From positions 33,871,536 through 33,935,535 of the forward strand of contig OZ024897.1 in the NCBI GenBank assembly GCA_964017195.1: a stretch of 64,000 bases of DNA, given 5' to 3'. Shown here one piece after another: positions 46,854 to 54,398 of the stretch. Under the pieces are notes generated by a model. The model had not been told where the DNA came from and searched no databases. It saw nothing but the letters and a program-made list of their open reading frames with translations. Source of the stretch: Siderastrea radians (taxonomy: Eukaryota; Cnidaria; Anthozoa; Scleractinia; Rhizangiidae). A program made the position numbers and the translations under genes. Position 1 is the first letter of the stretch. Every line of letters begins with the position of its first letter.

Positions 46854-47051
46854 ATGACAAAGACAAGAGCACGTCGAAGAAGAAGACGACGAAGGCAACG
46901 AGGTGGTCTCTTACCTCTGGCCGCTCTCGTGCCCGCTTTAATAGCTGTGGGGAAAGCCGCCGCGTTGGGAGCGGTGGGTGGTGCCGCGGGGTACGGTGGT
47001 AAGAAAGCCATGGAAGCAGCGACCACTCGGAAGAAAAAGAAAGGCCGATGA
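46854..47051 (+). CDS. Arg-rich core peptide precursor (pX/mu-like)
   Basis: 65 residues from ATG 46,854. It opens with a run of 8 Arg and Q-R-G-G, then a hydrophobic Ala/Gly/Leu helix (L-L-P-L-A-A-L-V-P-A-L) and a Lys-rich end. The plan (Arg-rich peptide, GG site, hydrophobic tail) recalls the adenovirus pX/mu precursor, which condenses DNA and is cut by the viral protease. The resemblance is architectural; no homology is claimed. Confidence 0.55.
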   Translation: MTKTRARRRRRRRRQRGGLLPLAALVPALIAVGKAAALGAVGGAAGYGGKKAMEAATTRKKKKGR

Positions 47052-47054
47052 CGG

Positions 47055-47063
47055 TATAAAAAG
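47055..47063 (+). promoter_or_regulatory. TATA box before the GG-site precursor cluster
   Basis: TATAAAAAG, 62 bp before ATG 47,117. It lies directly after the stop of the previous gene. Confidence 0.6.
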
Positions 47064-47116
47064 AGGCGAGGCTTGTGACCCAAACAAAACGTGTATCCCT
47101 GGGGAAGACGACAACC

Positions 47117-47443
47117 ATGCGAGGGGGAAGTTTGACACGATTTCGGACCGACGAGTGGTATGATCAATACGGCAGTGGGTTGATGAGGGAGGTCATGCGT
47201 GGTGGGTTCCAAGGCCTTAAAAGCACGCGAAATCCTTTAAAATTGCCTAGTAATATCAAGAGAGGATTGAATGCAGGGTTAACACGCGGGATCAAACGCA
47301 AAGCCGAAGACGTCCTTAAAAAAGAAATTACCAAACAAGCCAAGAAAGCCTTGAATCAGAAGAACGTGAAACAAGCCGTACGGGTAGCCAGTGCCTTGTT
47401 TCCCAAGCAAACCAAACGGGCGCGTGATATTTTGGGCGTGTGA
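47117..47443 (+). CDS. Basic virion precursor with two MRGG sites
   Basis: 108 residues. The start is the ATG at 47,117, since the frame upstream begins only with GTG and lies on the likely leader. It begins M-R-G-G-S and has a second V-M-R-G-G-F site ~27 residues on. These fit the adenovirus-protease consensus (M/I/L-x-G-G). The rest is a Lys/Arg/Ala-rich helical tail. Likely a DNA-binding or capsid-cement protein cut during maturation. No family name recognised. Confidence 0.55.
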   Translation: MRGGSLTRFRTDEWYDQYGSGLMREVMRGGFQGLKSTRNPLKLPSNIKRGLNAGLTRGIKRKAEDVLKKEITKQAKKALNQKNVKQAVRVASALFPKQTKRARDILGV

Positions 47444-47445
47444 AC

Positions 47446-47667
47446 ATGGATCCCGTGCCTTCACGACCTCGACGGATTCGTAGTGATCGGGGCTTGTCTC
47501 AATGGGGTGGACTGTATCCGTTTTGGAAACTCATGCGGCGACAACGTGGCGGTTGGTTGAGTCCCGAGGTGATGAGACTGCCCGGGTTTGATTTGAGACA
47601 ACGTTTAGCACGACGACGCTATAAAAACCCCTCACGACGACGACGGGGTACCACTCGACGACGTTAA
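47446..47667 (+). CDS. Small Arg-rich virion protein with RQRGG site
   Basis: 73 residues from ATG 47,446, two bases after the previous stop. Arg-rich N and C termini (R-R-R-R-G-T-T-R-R-R at the end), with M-R-R-Q-R-G-G-W in the middle. A probable DNA-condensing peptide. Compact packing with its neighbours suggests one transcript with the capsid gene, which starts two bases after this stop. Confidence 0.5.
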   Translation: MDPVPSRPRRIRSDRGLSQWGGLYPFWKLMRRQRGGWLSPEVMRLPGFDLRQRLARRRYKNPSRRRRGTTRRR

Positions 47668-47669
47668 AC

Positions 47670-49070
47670 ATGCCTGACGTGAGTACACAAACCGCCCCGG
47701 CTCACGAGCGTTCCGAAGGGACCGTCAACCCGGCGTTACGGATTTTCAAGGTGCCACCGACCGACATTAGCATCAATGCCTATCGCATGGTTACCATTCA
47801 ACCCACGACCACGGGTATCAATCCCATGGAATTCATCATACCGGGGTTGGACGATTTTGTGGATTTGGGACGCAGTTACTTTACCATGGAATTGAGTTTG
47901 AAAAAGGACGATAACGGGAACTTGGTGGCCGCGGAGAAATTGTGGCCCGTCAATAATTTGGCCCATTCCATCATCAAACAAATTGACTTGCAGTTGAATG
48001 GCACGTTGATCAGTCCACAATCCGACACCTATCATTACAAAGCTTACCTGGAAACCTTGCTGAATTATGACCGAGAAGATGGCAAGACCGTGTTAGGACC
48101 CCAAGGATGGTACAATCAAGTGGATTTCCCACCCCAATGGACGGACAACAATACCAACAGTGCAGCACCACATAATGACTACCGGGATCTCCCCGCCAAT
48201 CACAAAGGAGCCTTGGCCGCCATGGTAGCCGAAACCGCCAAGTATGCAGGCGGTGTCACCCACAGTCTAGTGTTTACCCCCCACTTGGAAGTCTTTCATA
48301 CCGGCAAACTGTTGGTGCCAGGCATCGAAATCAAGATGAAATTTCATTTCAACGGCCCCAGCCTGTTTTTGAATGGAGTGGCTCTAGCTGGCCGATTGAT
48401 GGAAGGGGATGTGAAACTACGGTTTCATCTCTGCCAACTGCGTTTGAATGATGCCATCTACCAGAGTATATCTAGCAAAAGACACAATGAAGGAGAAGTG
48501 GCGGCTTACCCGACCGTCCGCAGTGAAATCCGGACCTTCAGCATGCAAAACAACCTGGTCCGCTTTGACATTCCCAACCTGTTTCAAAACAGAATACCTG
48601 ACCGATTGATTGTGGGGTTACTGGACAGCCGTGCCTTCAATGGAGATGTGACCCGAGATCCATTCTGTTTCCAGAAATTTGGACTGACGTCCATTAAACA
48701 GATTGTCAAAGGCGAAGAGTACCCTTATGAAACCCTACAGTTAGTGCACAACAATGGCACCCGAGATAATCTAGGCTACTTCCGTTTTCTGCAAGCCAGT
48801 GGTGCTTGGTGTAAAAAGAAAGGCAATATGGTAGAACTAGGAGATTGGGGCCATCGGAAAAATTGTACCTTGTACATGTTTGACAATGTGGCCAATGGCT
48901 GTGCTGACAGTCAAAACCTCAACCCCAAGCAAACGGGCGATTTACAATTGGTCTTGGAATTTGGAGCCGCCCCCGGTGTCAATATAACCGTGCTCGTCTA
49001 TGGAGAATTTGAGAACTTGCTGGAGATTGACCGCAACGGAGCCGTGTTGTATAACATTTACCAACACTAA
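47670..49070 (+). CDS. Major capsid protein, double-jelly-roll type
   Basis: 466 residues from ATG 47,670. Landmarks of the Polinton hexon-like capsid: I-P-G-L-D-D-F-V-D-L, then N-N-L-A-H-S-I-I-K-Q-I-D-L-Q-L-N-G-T, Y-K-A-Y-L-E-T-L-L-N-Y, and later K-M-K-F-H-F-N. Near the C terminus are V-Y-G-E-F-E-N-L-L-E-I-D. Slightly longer than the Polinton A protein (429 aa). It should form trimeric capsomers of an icosahedral virion. The protease gene follows after 2 bp, as in adeno-like viruses (hexon then protease). Confidence 0.88.
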   Translation: MPDVSTQTAPAHERSEGTVNPALRIFKVPPTDISINAYRMVTIQPTTTGINPMEFIIPGLDDFVDLGRSYFTMELSLKKDDNGNLVAAEKLWPVNNLAHSIIKQIDLQLNGTLISPQSDTYHYKAYLETLLNYDREDGKTVLGPQGWYNQVDFPPQWTDNNTNSAAPHNDYRDLPANHKGALAAMVAETAKYAGGVTHSLVFTPHLEVFHTGKLLVPGIEIKMKFHFNGPSLFLNGVALAGRLMEGDVKLRFHLCQLRLNDAIYQSISSKRHNEGEVAAYPTVRSEIRTFSMQNNLVRFDIPNLFQNRIPDRLIVGLLDSRAFNGDVTRDPFCFQKFGLTSIKQIVKGEEYPYETLQLVHNNGTRDNLGYFRFLQASGAWCKKKGNMVELGDWGHRKNCTLYMFDNVANGCADSQNLNPKQTGDLQLVLEFGAAPGVNITVLVYGEFENLLEIDRNGAVLYNIYQH

Positions 49071-49072
49071 AG

Positions 49073-49612
49073 ATGGAACACGTGGCCTTGAATAATGTGC
49101 AGTTGGATTATTTAGCTCGCGACGACCCCCACTTGAAACCTGTCTTTTACGGAACGGTGGCCTGTGATCGTTTACCCAAGCATCCTGTCAAGACCCCACC
49201 CCAAGGCTACATTGTGAATACCGACCCACACGATCAACCCGGACAACATTGGTTAGGGGTGTGGACCGAGGGAAACGTGTGTGAAATCCTCGACAGTTAT
49301 GCTTTGCCCATGGACACGTACGTGCAAGCCGCCCCGTTCCAAGCTTGGATTGTCCAACATTGGAAGTATGTGGTGACCAATGGCAAGTCCCTCCAAGCCA
49401 TTTCAAGCAAGAGTTGTGGGGATTACGCCTTGTTGTACTTGAAAGCCAAAGCCCGTGGACGGACCTTGCAAGACTTTTTAAATGAGTTTTCGGATCATGA
49501 TTATGTTAGTAATGACCATCAAGCCGGTCAACGCGTTCAACAATTGATTGTAGGCCAAGAAGCCAGATGGTATCAACTTTGTTGTCATCCGTATCATCAA
49601 CGGAATGTTTAA
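49073..49612 (+). CDS. Adenain-like maturation protease
   Basis: 179 residues from ATG 49,073. Catalytic residues of the adenovirus-protease/Ulp1 superfamily are all visible: H59 (G-Q-H-W-L-G-V), D74 (I-L-D-S-Y), Q108 (S-L-Q-A-I) and C115 (K-S-C-G-D-Y-A-L). Length suits the family (adenain is ~200). It would cut the QRGG and MRGG sites in the small basic virion proteins encoded on either side. Unlike the Polinton A protease it has its own ATG. AATAAA lies at the stop codon (49,612-49,617). Confidence 0.88.
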   Translation: MEHVALNNVQLDYLARDDPHLKPVFYGTVACDRLPKHPVKTPPQGYIVNTDPHDQPGQHWLGVWTEGNVCEILDSYALPMDTYVQAAPFQAWIVQHWKYVVTNGKSLQAISSKSCGDYALLYLKAKARGRTLQDFLNEFSDHDYVSNDHQAGQRVQQLIVGQEARWYQLCCHPYHQRNV

Positions 49613-49643
49613 ATAAAAAATTCGTTGGAAAAACAAGTGTGTC

Positions 49644-49728
49644 GGAGTCGTAGCTCAGTCGGTAGAGCCTTTGGATCCCCTCGAATACATGAGGGGATCG
49701 TGCGTGGGTTCGAGTCCCACCGATTCCA
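49644..49728 (+). tRNA. tRNA-like gene inside Polinton B, isotype unassigned
   Basis: 85 nt. The acceptor GGAGTCG pairs with CGATTCC (one G-T) and is followed by discriminator A. A canonical D arm (TAGCTCAGTCGGTAGAGC, A box) and a perfect T arm (GTGGG TTCGAGT CCCAC, B box) are present. The 34 nt between them are 12 too many. They can fold either as a 9-bp hairpin (GATCCCCTC/GAGGGGATC, loop GAATACAT) or as a short anticodon arm plus a type-II-like variable arm; neither gives a standard 7-nt anticodon loop. An intron-bearing, type II or degenerate tRNA are all possible. No CCA is encoded. Confidence 0.65.
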
Positions 49729-49770
49729 ATAAAAAGGTGCCTTTTTTTTTCTAAGGGTAGTATCATCATC

Positions 49771-50424
49771 ATGCAAACGGGGAAACCGTTTCGTTTTCAT
49801 ACTCCCTCCTCTATCTTGGTGGTGGGCCCGTCGGGATGTGGCAAAACCGTGTTTACGGAAAAACTCTTGGTAGACAACCCCGAGTTGTTTGAAAGGCCCC
49901 CAACGCAGGTGCATTATTGTTATGGGGCGTGGCAAGATCGATTTCGAGGCATGCAAGATCATGGGGTGGTGTTTCACGAAGGGATTCCCGATCATGACGC
50001 GTTGGTCCAATGGTTTCCTCAAGGACAGGGGGTCCTGGTCTTGGATGATTTAATGGATGAAGGGAGTCACGATAAACGCGTGTTGGATTTATTCACCAAA
50101 CATTCACATCATCAAGGGGTGACGGTGCTCTACTTGTGCCAAGACATGTTTCCCGTGGGGCGCTATGCCAAAAGTATATCCCGCAATGCGCATTACATTG
50201 TGGCGTTCAAGAATCCCCGGGATCAATTAGGGGTACGCAATGTCATGTTGCAATCGTTTCCGACCACTTGGAAAGACACCTTGGAGACCTTTCATCAAGC
50301 CACCACGCGTCCCTATGGCTATTTGATGTTAGATTTACACCCGGCCTCCTCCGATCAACAACGTGTGTTGAGTCACCTGTTAAAAGACGAAGGATGGACG
50401 CGCACCTATCAAAAGCGCCTATAA
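49771..50424 (+). CDS. A32-type DNA-packaging ATPase
   Basis: 217 residues from ATG 49,771. Walker A GPSGCGKT (residues 19-26) and Walker B V-L-V-L-D-D-L-M-D (~87-95), with H-H-Q-G-V-T-V-L-Y-L-C-Q-D-M-F and S-I-S-R-N-A-H-Y as in FtsK-HerA packaging ATPases. Same length and layout as the Polinton A enzyme. It should pump the element's DNA into capsids. It follows the tRNA-like gene and runs into the RGG-rich protein gene on the same strand. Confidence 0.92.
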   Translation: MQTGKPFRFHTPSSILVVGPSGCGKTVFTEKLLVDNPELFERPPTQVHYCYGAWQDRFRGMQDHGVVFHEGIPDHDALVQWFPQGQGVLVLDDLMDEGSHDKRVLDLFTKHSHHQGVTVLYLCQDMFPVGRYAKSISRNAHYIVAFKNPRDQLGVRNVMLQSFPTTWKDTLETFHQATTRPYGYLMLDLHPASSDQQRVLSHLLKDEGWTRTYQKRL

Positions 50425-50468
50425 AGGCACGACACCGCTTTTGGAACCGGAAAAAAAAAAGAGCAACC

Positions 50469-51365
50469 ATGACCGATGAAGACCGTCAACCTCCGCAATC
50501 GTACGATACCGTGGCCCCTGCGGGTGTGGGGGCGGCCAGCGGCAATCAAATGTCCATAAGTGCCTTCCAAGATTTGTATATGACGGGAGACGAAGGCCTT
50601 CTCGACGCGGCCATGGAGGAAATTCACCCCGATGCCCTCAGTGAGTTTTTGAGAAGTCTCCCCTCTCCCAACACCGTCGCGGGCTGGCCTGATGTAGATG
50701 GGGCACCCCCTGCACAGGCCTCTTCCCCCGCGGGGGTAGGAAGCCCAGGAAGTCAGTCGTTCCGTAGCATACACACTACCCCACCGTCTTCTGGGGCTCG
50801 AACGCCTGCGACACCTCCTAGCGTACCCCGGGCGGCGGGTGCTCGAACAGCCGCGGGGGCTGGGGGTAATGGGGGTGGACGTGGCGGTGGACGTGGTGGA
50901 CGTGGCGGTGGACGTGGTGGTGGTGGTGGACGTGGAGGTGCTGGTGGTGGTGGTGGTGGTGTTGGGGGTGCTGGTGATGCTGGTGCCGGAGGTGCTGGTG
51001 GTGCTGGTGGTGGTGCTGGTGGCGGTGGTGGTAATGGTGGTGGTGGTGGTGGTGGTGGTGGTGGGGGTCGTCGTGGACGACGTCCTAGACGCATACGAGG
51101 ACGACGACGAAATACCCCCACGTCGCCTTTGACACCTGCCTCCAATCCAGCCAGCTTTCGAGGATCTTGGAGCGATAGTACACCCCCACGTACCTTGCGT
51201 CAAGCCGATTTACAACGCCGTTTACGCATGCTGTTACAAGATCAAGAACAATTGGCCCAAGGACGGGAAATTGCTAATGTGACCATGACCAATAGCATTG
51301 TGACCAGTTATAAACAAGGAGGAGCCCCGAGCGTACAAACCTCGTCGTCCCGGGTCTCGCCGTGA
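50469..51365 (+). CDS. RGG/Gly-rich protein (unknown role)
   Basis: 298 residues from ATG 50,469, 44 bp after the ATPase stop. Acidic/Pro-rich N terminus (D-L-Y-M-T-G-D-E-G), then at ~135-205 a long Gly-rich low-complexity tract with R-G-G repeats, then a basic R-R-x-R-R block (possible nuclear signal), and a helical C terminus (L-Q-R-R-L-R-M-L-L-Q-D). RGG tracts bind RNA or nucleic acid and are methylated; adenovirus 100K and 22K-like late proteins also carry such regions, but I see no homology. Glycine codons are GGT/GGA-biased within the tract, which creates long spurious antisense ORFs. Confidence 0.55.
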   Translation: MTDEDRQPPQSYDTVAPAGVGAASGNQMSISAFQDLYMTGDEGLLDAAMEEIHPDALSEFLRSLPSPNTVAGWPDVDGAPPAQASSPAGVGSPGSQSFRSIHTTPPSSGARTPATPPSVPRAAGARTAAGAGGNGGGRGGGRGGRGGGRGGGGGRGGAGGGGGGVGGAGDAGAGGAGGAGGGAGGGGGNGGGGGGGGGGGRRGRRPRRIRGRRRNTPTSPLTPASNPASFRGSWSDSTPPRTLRQADLQRRLRMLLQDQEQLAQGREIANVTMTNSIVTSYKQGGAPSVQTSSSRVSP

Positions 51366-51367
51366 GG

Positions 51368-52033
51368 ATGAAAACCGTCGTGTCGTTATTGAATGGATCC
51401 CGACGTCCTGGCATCCCCTTGCCACCCGAATTGTTACAACGGATGGATTCCTTGTATGCCTTTTACCATCAACAATGGTGGTGTTATCGAAAAATGTTGA
51501 ATCATTACAAGTGTATCAATGCCTTGTTCAATGGCCTGGCGTTACTCCTGATGGCCGCGGGCATGATTGCCGGCCCCCTGTTGGACAACAGTACGTTGGT
51601 AGCGTGTTTGGCGGCGGTGGGCACCGTGGTCAAAGGATGGAATGATTTTAAACAATATCGATTTAAAGTGACCATGAGCCGGTTTGCGTTTACCACCTAT
51701 GCCAAAGCCTTGACCGAATTGAAAACCTATGTGAGGGGTGTCCCCTTGGAGGACCTGGAAGGATTTTTAATCAAGATGCAAACGTTGGATGACACCATTG
51801 TGGATTTCACCCCTCCGTTACCCAAACGATGTGTTCAAGATTACCATCGTCATTTTGTGTACCAACCCTTGGAAGCCCTATGCTATGTAGACGGATGTCC
51901 TCGTCCCTTGAAACCCAAAGACTACTGGATCCATAAAAAGCCGCTCCCTCCCAGTCCGACACTCTTAGAACCATGGCCGTCCAACGACGACGACGACGAC
52001 GCAGAAAAAGGAAACAACGAGGAGGAGCTTTAA
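51368..52033 (+). CDS. Two-TM SLATT-like membrane protein (Polinton B)
   Basis: 221 residues from ATG 51,368 (the frame opens with GTG at 51,362). After a ~25-residue leader it aligns with the Polinton A protein at 14,064-14,483: L-Y-A-F-Y-H-Q-Q-W-W, two hydrophobic segments (~60-78 and ~80-95), then S-R-F-A-F-T-T-Y-A-K-A-L-T-E-L. An acidic tail is extra here and overlaps the next ORF. Topology is like SLATT pore-forming effectors that work with SLOG sensors in bacteria, and a SLOG gene lies in the same element. The family assignment is inference. Alternatives are a viroporin or envelope-modifying protein. Confidence 0.6.
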   Translation: MKTVVSLLNGSRRPGIPLPPELLQRMDSLYAFYHQQWWCYRKMLNHYKCINALFNGLALLLMAAGMIAGPLLDNSTLVACLAAVGTVVKGWNDFKQYRFKVTMSRFAFTTYAKALTELKTYVRGVPLEDLEGFLIKMQTLDDTIVDFTPPLPKRCVQDYHRHFVYQPLEALCYVDGCPRPLKPKDYWIHKKPLPPSPTLLEPWPSNDDDDDAEKGNNEEEL

Positions 52034-52305
52034 TGCGTCGCAAACCCCGTTTGGTGGATAAAATTGCCCATGGCATGAGTATGTTTCTCTCAGGTCCCGC
52101 GCCTGGGTTTGGACTTGCTTTAGGCAAATTAGGCGGGCAAGCCTTAAAAGGCATTACCGATAATGTACAACATTACCGACGACAACGAGGTGGGGGTTGG
52201 TGGTCCGATTTGAAACGCAATACCCGTCAAGGTTATAAAGAGACGCAAGACCTCATCAAACAAAACAAAGTCCTTCAACGTCTATTGACGAACCGTCCAT
52301 GGTGA
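51973..52305 (+). CDS. Arg-rich virion precursor with two RGG cleavage-like sites
   Basis: 110 residues from ATG 51,973, overlapping the end of the SLATT-like gene by 61 bp in another frame. The N terminus is Arg/Lys-rich, ending K-Q-R-G-G-A. A hydrophobic G-F-G-L-A-L-G-K-L helix follows, then a second R-R-Q-R-G-G-G site and a basic tail. The same plan as the 65-aa gene at 46,854 and the next gene. Predicted protease substrate and DNA-associated virion peptide. Confidence 0.55.
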   Translation: MAVQRRRRRRRKRKQRGGALMRRKPRLVDKIAHGMSMFLSGPAPGFGLALGKLGGQALKGITDNVQHYRRQRGGGWWSDLKRNTRQGYKETQDLIKQNKVLQRLLTNRPW

Positions 52306-52475
52306 GGAGAAGAAGAAGAAGATTACGACGACGACGTCGTCAACGCGGTGGTTTTTTAAATCTATTGGTCCCTGCCATGGTAGGATTAGGGAAAGCCGTG
52401 GCCTTGGAAACGGATAAACGTATAAAACGCACGATCCAAAAAGCCAATCAACGCTATCGTCGCCGTCACCGATAA
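52299..52475 (+). CDS. 58-aa Arg-rich core peptide precursor
   Basis: A short gene. ATG 52,299 overlaps the previous stop (ATGGTGA) and the frame ends at TAA 52,473-52,475. Eleven of the first 14 residues are Arg, then Q-R-G-G-F, a hydrophobic L-L-V-P-A-M-V-G-L-G-K-A-V-A-L helix and a basic tail. It is strikingly parallel to the 65-aa protein at 46,854. The overlap and shared plan make chance unlikely. Confidence 0.6.
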   Translation: MVRRRRRRLRRRRRQRGGFLNLLVPAMVGLGKAVALETDKRIKRTIQKANQRYRRRHR

Positions 52476-52478
52476 ACG

Positions 52479-52805
52479 ATGCAACGTCTTCGACGTCAAT
52501 TACCGTTTTTACGCTCCATGTTACAAGAAGCCAACGGTTCCAAACGTCAAGAGTTGTTACAACATGCCAATGCCGATCAAATCAATGCCGTGAGTGAACT
52601 GGTCTTGAACTTTTTAAAAAACAAGATTCCCGTCACACCCCCCATGCTGTCTAAACTTCAACCCTATAAAAGGGTGCTACGCGATTTGGGACGTCGTCGA
52701 CATTCCGTCAAAAAACGGCGTGCGTGGTTGGTTCAACAAAAAGGACGCGGCTTGTTTCAAGGACTTCACGAGGTGTTATGTCAATGTGCTCGACCGACCC
52801 GTTAA
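52479..52805 (+). CDS. Conserved Polinton small protein (function unknown)
   Basis: 108 residues from ATG 52,479. Helical and basic: P-F-L-R-S-M-L-Q-E-A-N, A-D-Q-I-N-A-V-S-E-L, P-Y-K-R-V-L-R-D-L, then W-L-V-Q-Q-K-G-R-G-L-F. I recognise this pattern (an 'A-D-x-x-x-x-I-x-E' helix, 'x-x-K-R-x-L-R-x-L', terminal 'I-V-Q-K-G-G-F') as recurrent in animal Polinton-type elements, typically next to capsid-related genes. No biochemical role is known to me. The C-terminal K-G-R-G-L may be a protease site. Confidence 0.6.
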   Translation: MQRLRRQLPFLRSMLQEANGSKRQELLQHANADQINAVSELVLNFLKNKIPVTPPMLSKLQPYKRVLRDLGRRRHSVKKRRAWLVQQKGRGLFQGLHEVLCQCARPTR

Positions 52806-53017
52806 CCCTGGCCACATGGATCACCCTGTTACAAGAGGCCAATCGGGCTACCGACCAGTGGAAAGACGAGTGTCATTATTGGAAGCATAAATATCACCTG
52901 TTGTATCGAGAGTACAGGCACATCTTAAAGGCCCGTCTTTGTGAGAGCTGTCGTCAGATAGAAGACGGGGAACTTTGCTCCGAGTGTAGTCAACCCCCAT
53001 GGACGAGGTCTACATGA
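52778..53017 (+). CDS. Small coiled-coil/zinc-knuckle protein
   Basis: 79 residues from ATG 52,778 (a second ATG at 52,784 is equally possible), overlapping the preceding gene by 28 bp. A helical region (L-L-Q-E-A-N-R-A-T-D-Q-W-K-D) is followed by two CxxC pairs (C-E-S-C ... C-S-E-C) that could bind one zinc. The stop overlaps the next gene's start region. Unknown function. Confidence 0.45.
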   Translation: MSMCSTDPLTLATWITLLQEANRATDQWKDECHYWKHKYHLLYREYRHILKARLCESCRQIEDGELCSECSQPPWTRST

Positions 53018-53655
53018 TTCCCCACAAGGACTTGGAACAACTCATTCAATATTACAAAGGAGAACTCACCGAAAATGCCTTGTTGAACAAAGCCGCCACG
53101 CTCGCCGCTCAAAAACATGTGTTGTTGGCCAATCCCGAATTACCCCCAGCCCTGGTCAATGCTCAAACCAAACCGTTGAGTCAAGAATTAATCAAGTTAA
53201 CCAAACGCATTCGTCAATTTCCCGGAGGCGTGGGAGTGGGGGCCCCGGGTGCACCTCCTGGCGAAGACGAAGAGGAAGAGGCCGGGGATTTGGTAACGGG
53301 ACCCGTGGAACAATGGTTGAAGCGCATGATAAAAGGCAGCCCGTCGACGCCCAAACCACCCATTACCCCTGCAACCAAGAAAGGCAAAGGAGCAGCCACC
53401 ACCACTAGTAAGATTGTCAAGAAAGGGAGCCCATCCACTAGTCGAGGGGATCTACAATCGCGTTTAGAAACCATTCGAGAACGCCGCAAGACCTTGGAAA
53501 AAAAGATAGCTGAGAGTCCTTGGGGCAAAGGCAAAGGCAAAGGCAAAGGCAAAGGCATCTCCCGTGAAGTGCAAGCATTAAAACCCTTACCCGGGTGGGA
53601 AGATTGGCACCGAGGCAAAAAGTTACGACGTCGATTGGATTACGACAGTGAGTAA
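52999..53655 (+). CDS. Conserved Polinton structural protein with acidic and GK-repeat tracts
   Basis: 218 residues from ATG 52,999, overlapping the previous ORF by 19 bp. An N-terminal helical domain (V-Y-M-I-P-H-K-D-L-E-Q-L; N-P-E-L-P-P-A-L-V-N-A) resembles a recurrent Polinton protein. Then come a Gly/Pro linker, an E-D-E-E-E-E-A acidic patch, Ser/Pro/Lys repeats, a coiled segment and a (K-G)5 repeat. The tail is basic. Likely an internal scaffold or DNA-linked virion protein (inference from position and composition). Confidence 0.5.
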   Translation: MDEVYMIPHKDLEQLIQYYKGELTENALLNKAATLAAQKHVLLANPELPPALVNAQTKPLSQELIKLTKRIRQFPGGVGVGAPGAPPGEDEEEEAGDLVTGPVEQWLKRMIKGSPSTPKPPITPATKKGKGAATTTSKIVKKGSPSTSRGDLQSRLETIRERRKTLEKKIAESPWGKGKGKGKGKGISREVQALKPLPGWEDWHRGKKLRRRLDYDSE

Positions 53656-53659
53656 AAAG

Positions 53660-54019
53660 ATGGCACCCCGCACCAAGAGGAGGAGAAGGGGTGTGAAACG
53701 CCGTCAACGCGGAGGGGCCTTGGATGTCCAAAAATGGATTGCTAAAACCGGCAAAGAATTTCATTGGCCTGGCTATCAATACATGGGCCCTGGGACGCAT
53801 TTAGCCAAACGTCTGAAACGAGGGGATCCCGGGATCAATCGCTTGGACCAAATTGCGAAACAACACGACATTGATTACAGCCGTGCCAAGAATTTGCAAG
53901 ACAAATGGAAAGCCGATACCAAGATGATCCAAGCCATTGATAAATTACCCGGCAAGAAAACCAAGACGGAACGGGTGGTTAAGAAAATCATGCAAGCCAA
54001 GAAACGTTTAAAATTGTAA
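53660..54019 (+). CDS. Parvovirus-type phospholipase A2 virion protein
   Basis: 119 residues from ATG 53,660 (an earlier ATG at 53,648 lies inside the previous gene; the later one has the better context). A basic N terminus ends in R-R-Q-R-G-G-A, so the mature enzyme could be released by the protease. The PLA2 core has a calcium loop Y-M-G-P-G (41-45), P-G-I-N-R-L-D and catalytic H69-D70 with Y73 (A-K-Q-H-D-I-D-Y), as in parvoviral VP1u. It would breach the endosomal membrane on entry. It is more canonical than the Polinton A homologue, which lacks the P-G of the loop. AATAAA follows near 54,101. Confidence 0.8.
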   Translation: MAPRTKRRRRGVKRRQRGGALDVQKWIAKTGKEFHWPGYQYMGPGTHLAKRLKRGDPGINRLDQIAKQHDIDYSRAKNLQDKWKADTKMIQAIDKLPGKKTKTERVVKKIMQAKKRLKL

Positions 54020-54140
54020 CTTTTAATGGGAAACCGTACCATGTTTCTACAGTTGTGATGTAGACAAATGATCCACATGTGTTTTTTTTTTCATAGAAAA
54101 AATAAATCAATACAAAATGTCAAAGCCGTCTCTTCTTTTT

Positions 54141-54398
54141 TTAAACATCCTCATTCATGAGGGTGTCGAGCAATTGTTCGTATTCCTCGGTAGACATGTC
54201 CTCCCACAAGTCTTGGAGATCCACACTCCTTTCTAAAGGGTCCTCCAGGGTGGCTATCAGCTCGTTCAACCAAGCCATCACCTCATCCGCCAACAACGCC
54301 TCCTGTTCCCACACAGGGAGTTCCACGGACAGGATGTCCCCCGAATCCAAATTTAGGACGGTCCAACTTTCCTCCTCTTGGTCTGGGATGTCCGGCAT
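54141..54398 (-). CDS. Acidic 85-aa protein (possible transcription regulator)
   Basis: ATG 54,398, overlapping the end of the 125-aa ORF upstream by 46 bp in another frame. About a quarter of the residues are Asp/Glu, with hydrophobic L-L/W-L spacing (W-L-N-E-L-I-A-T-L, L-W-E-D-M), a layout common in transactivation domains. No family recognised. Because it lies within one leftward unit behind the early promoter, it might be joined to the first ORF by splicing. Confidence 0.45.
   Translation of the reverse strand: MPDIPDQEEESWTVLNLDSGDILSVELPVWEQEALLADEVMAWLNELIATLEDPLERSVDLQDLWEDMSTEEYEQLLDTLMNEDV

Noticed and set aside
49506..50022. Minus-strand ORFs over the tRNA-like gene
   Set aside because: They translate the antisense of tRNA and protease/ATPase coding sequence, a well-known source of false proteins.
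50409..51203. Long antisense ORFs (264 and 130 codons) rich in Thr/Ser and Pro across the glycine-rich gene
   Set aside because: They are mirror translations of the GGT/GGA repeat tract; composition is fully explained by the sense Gly-rich frame.
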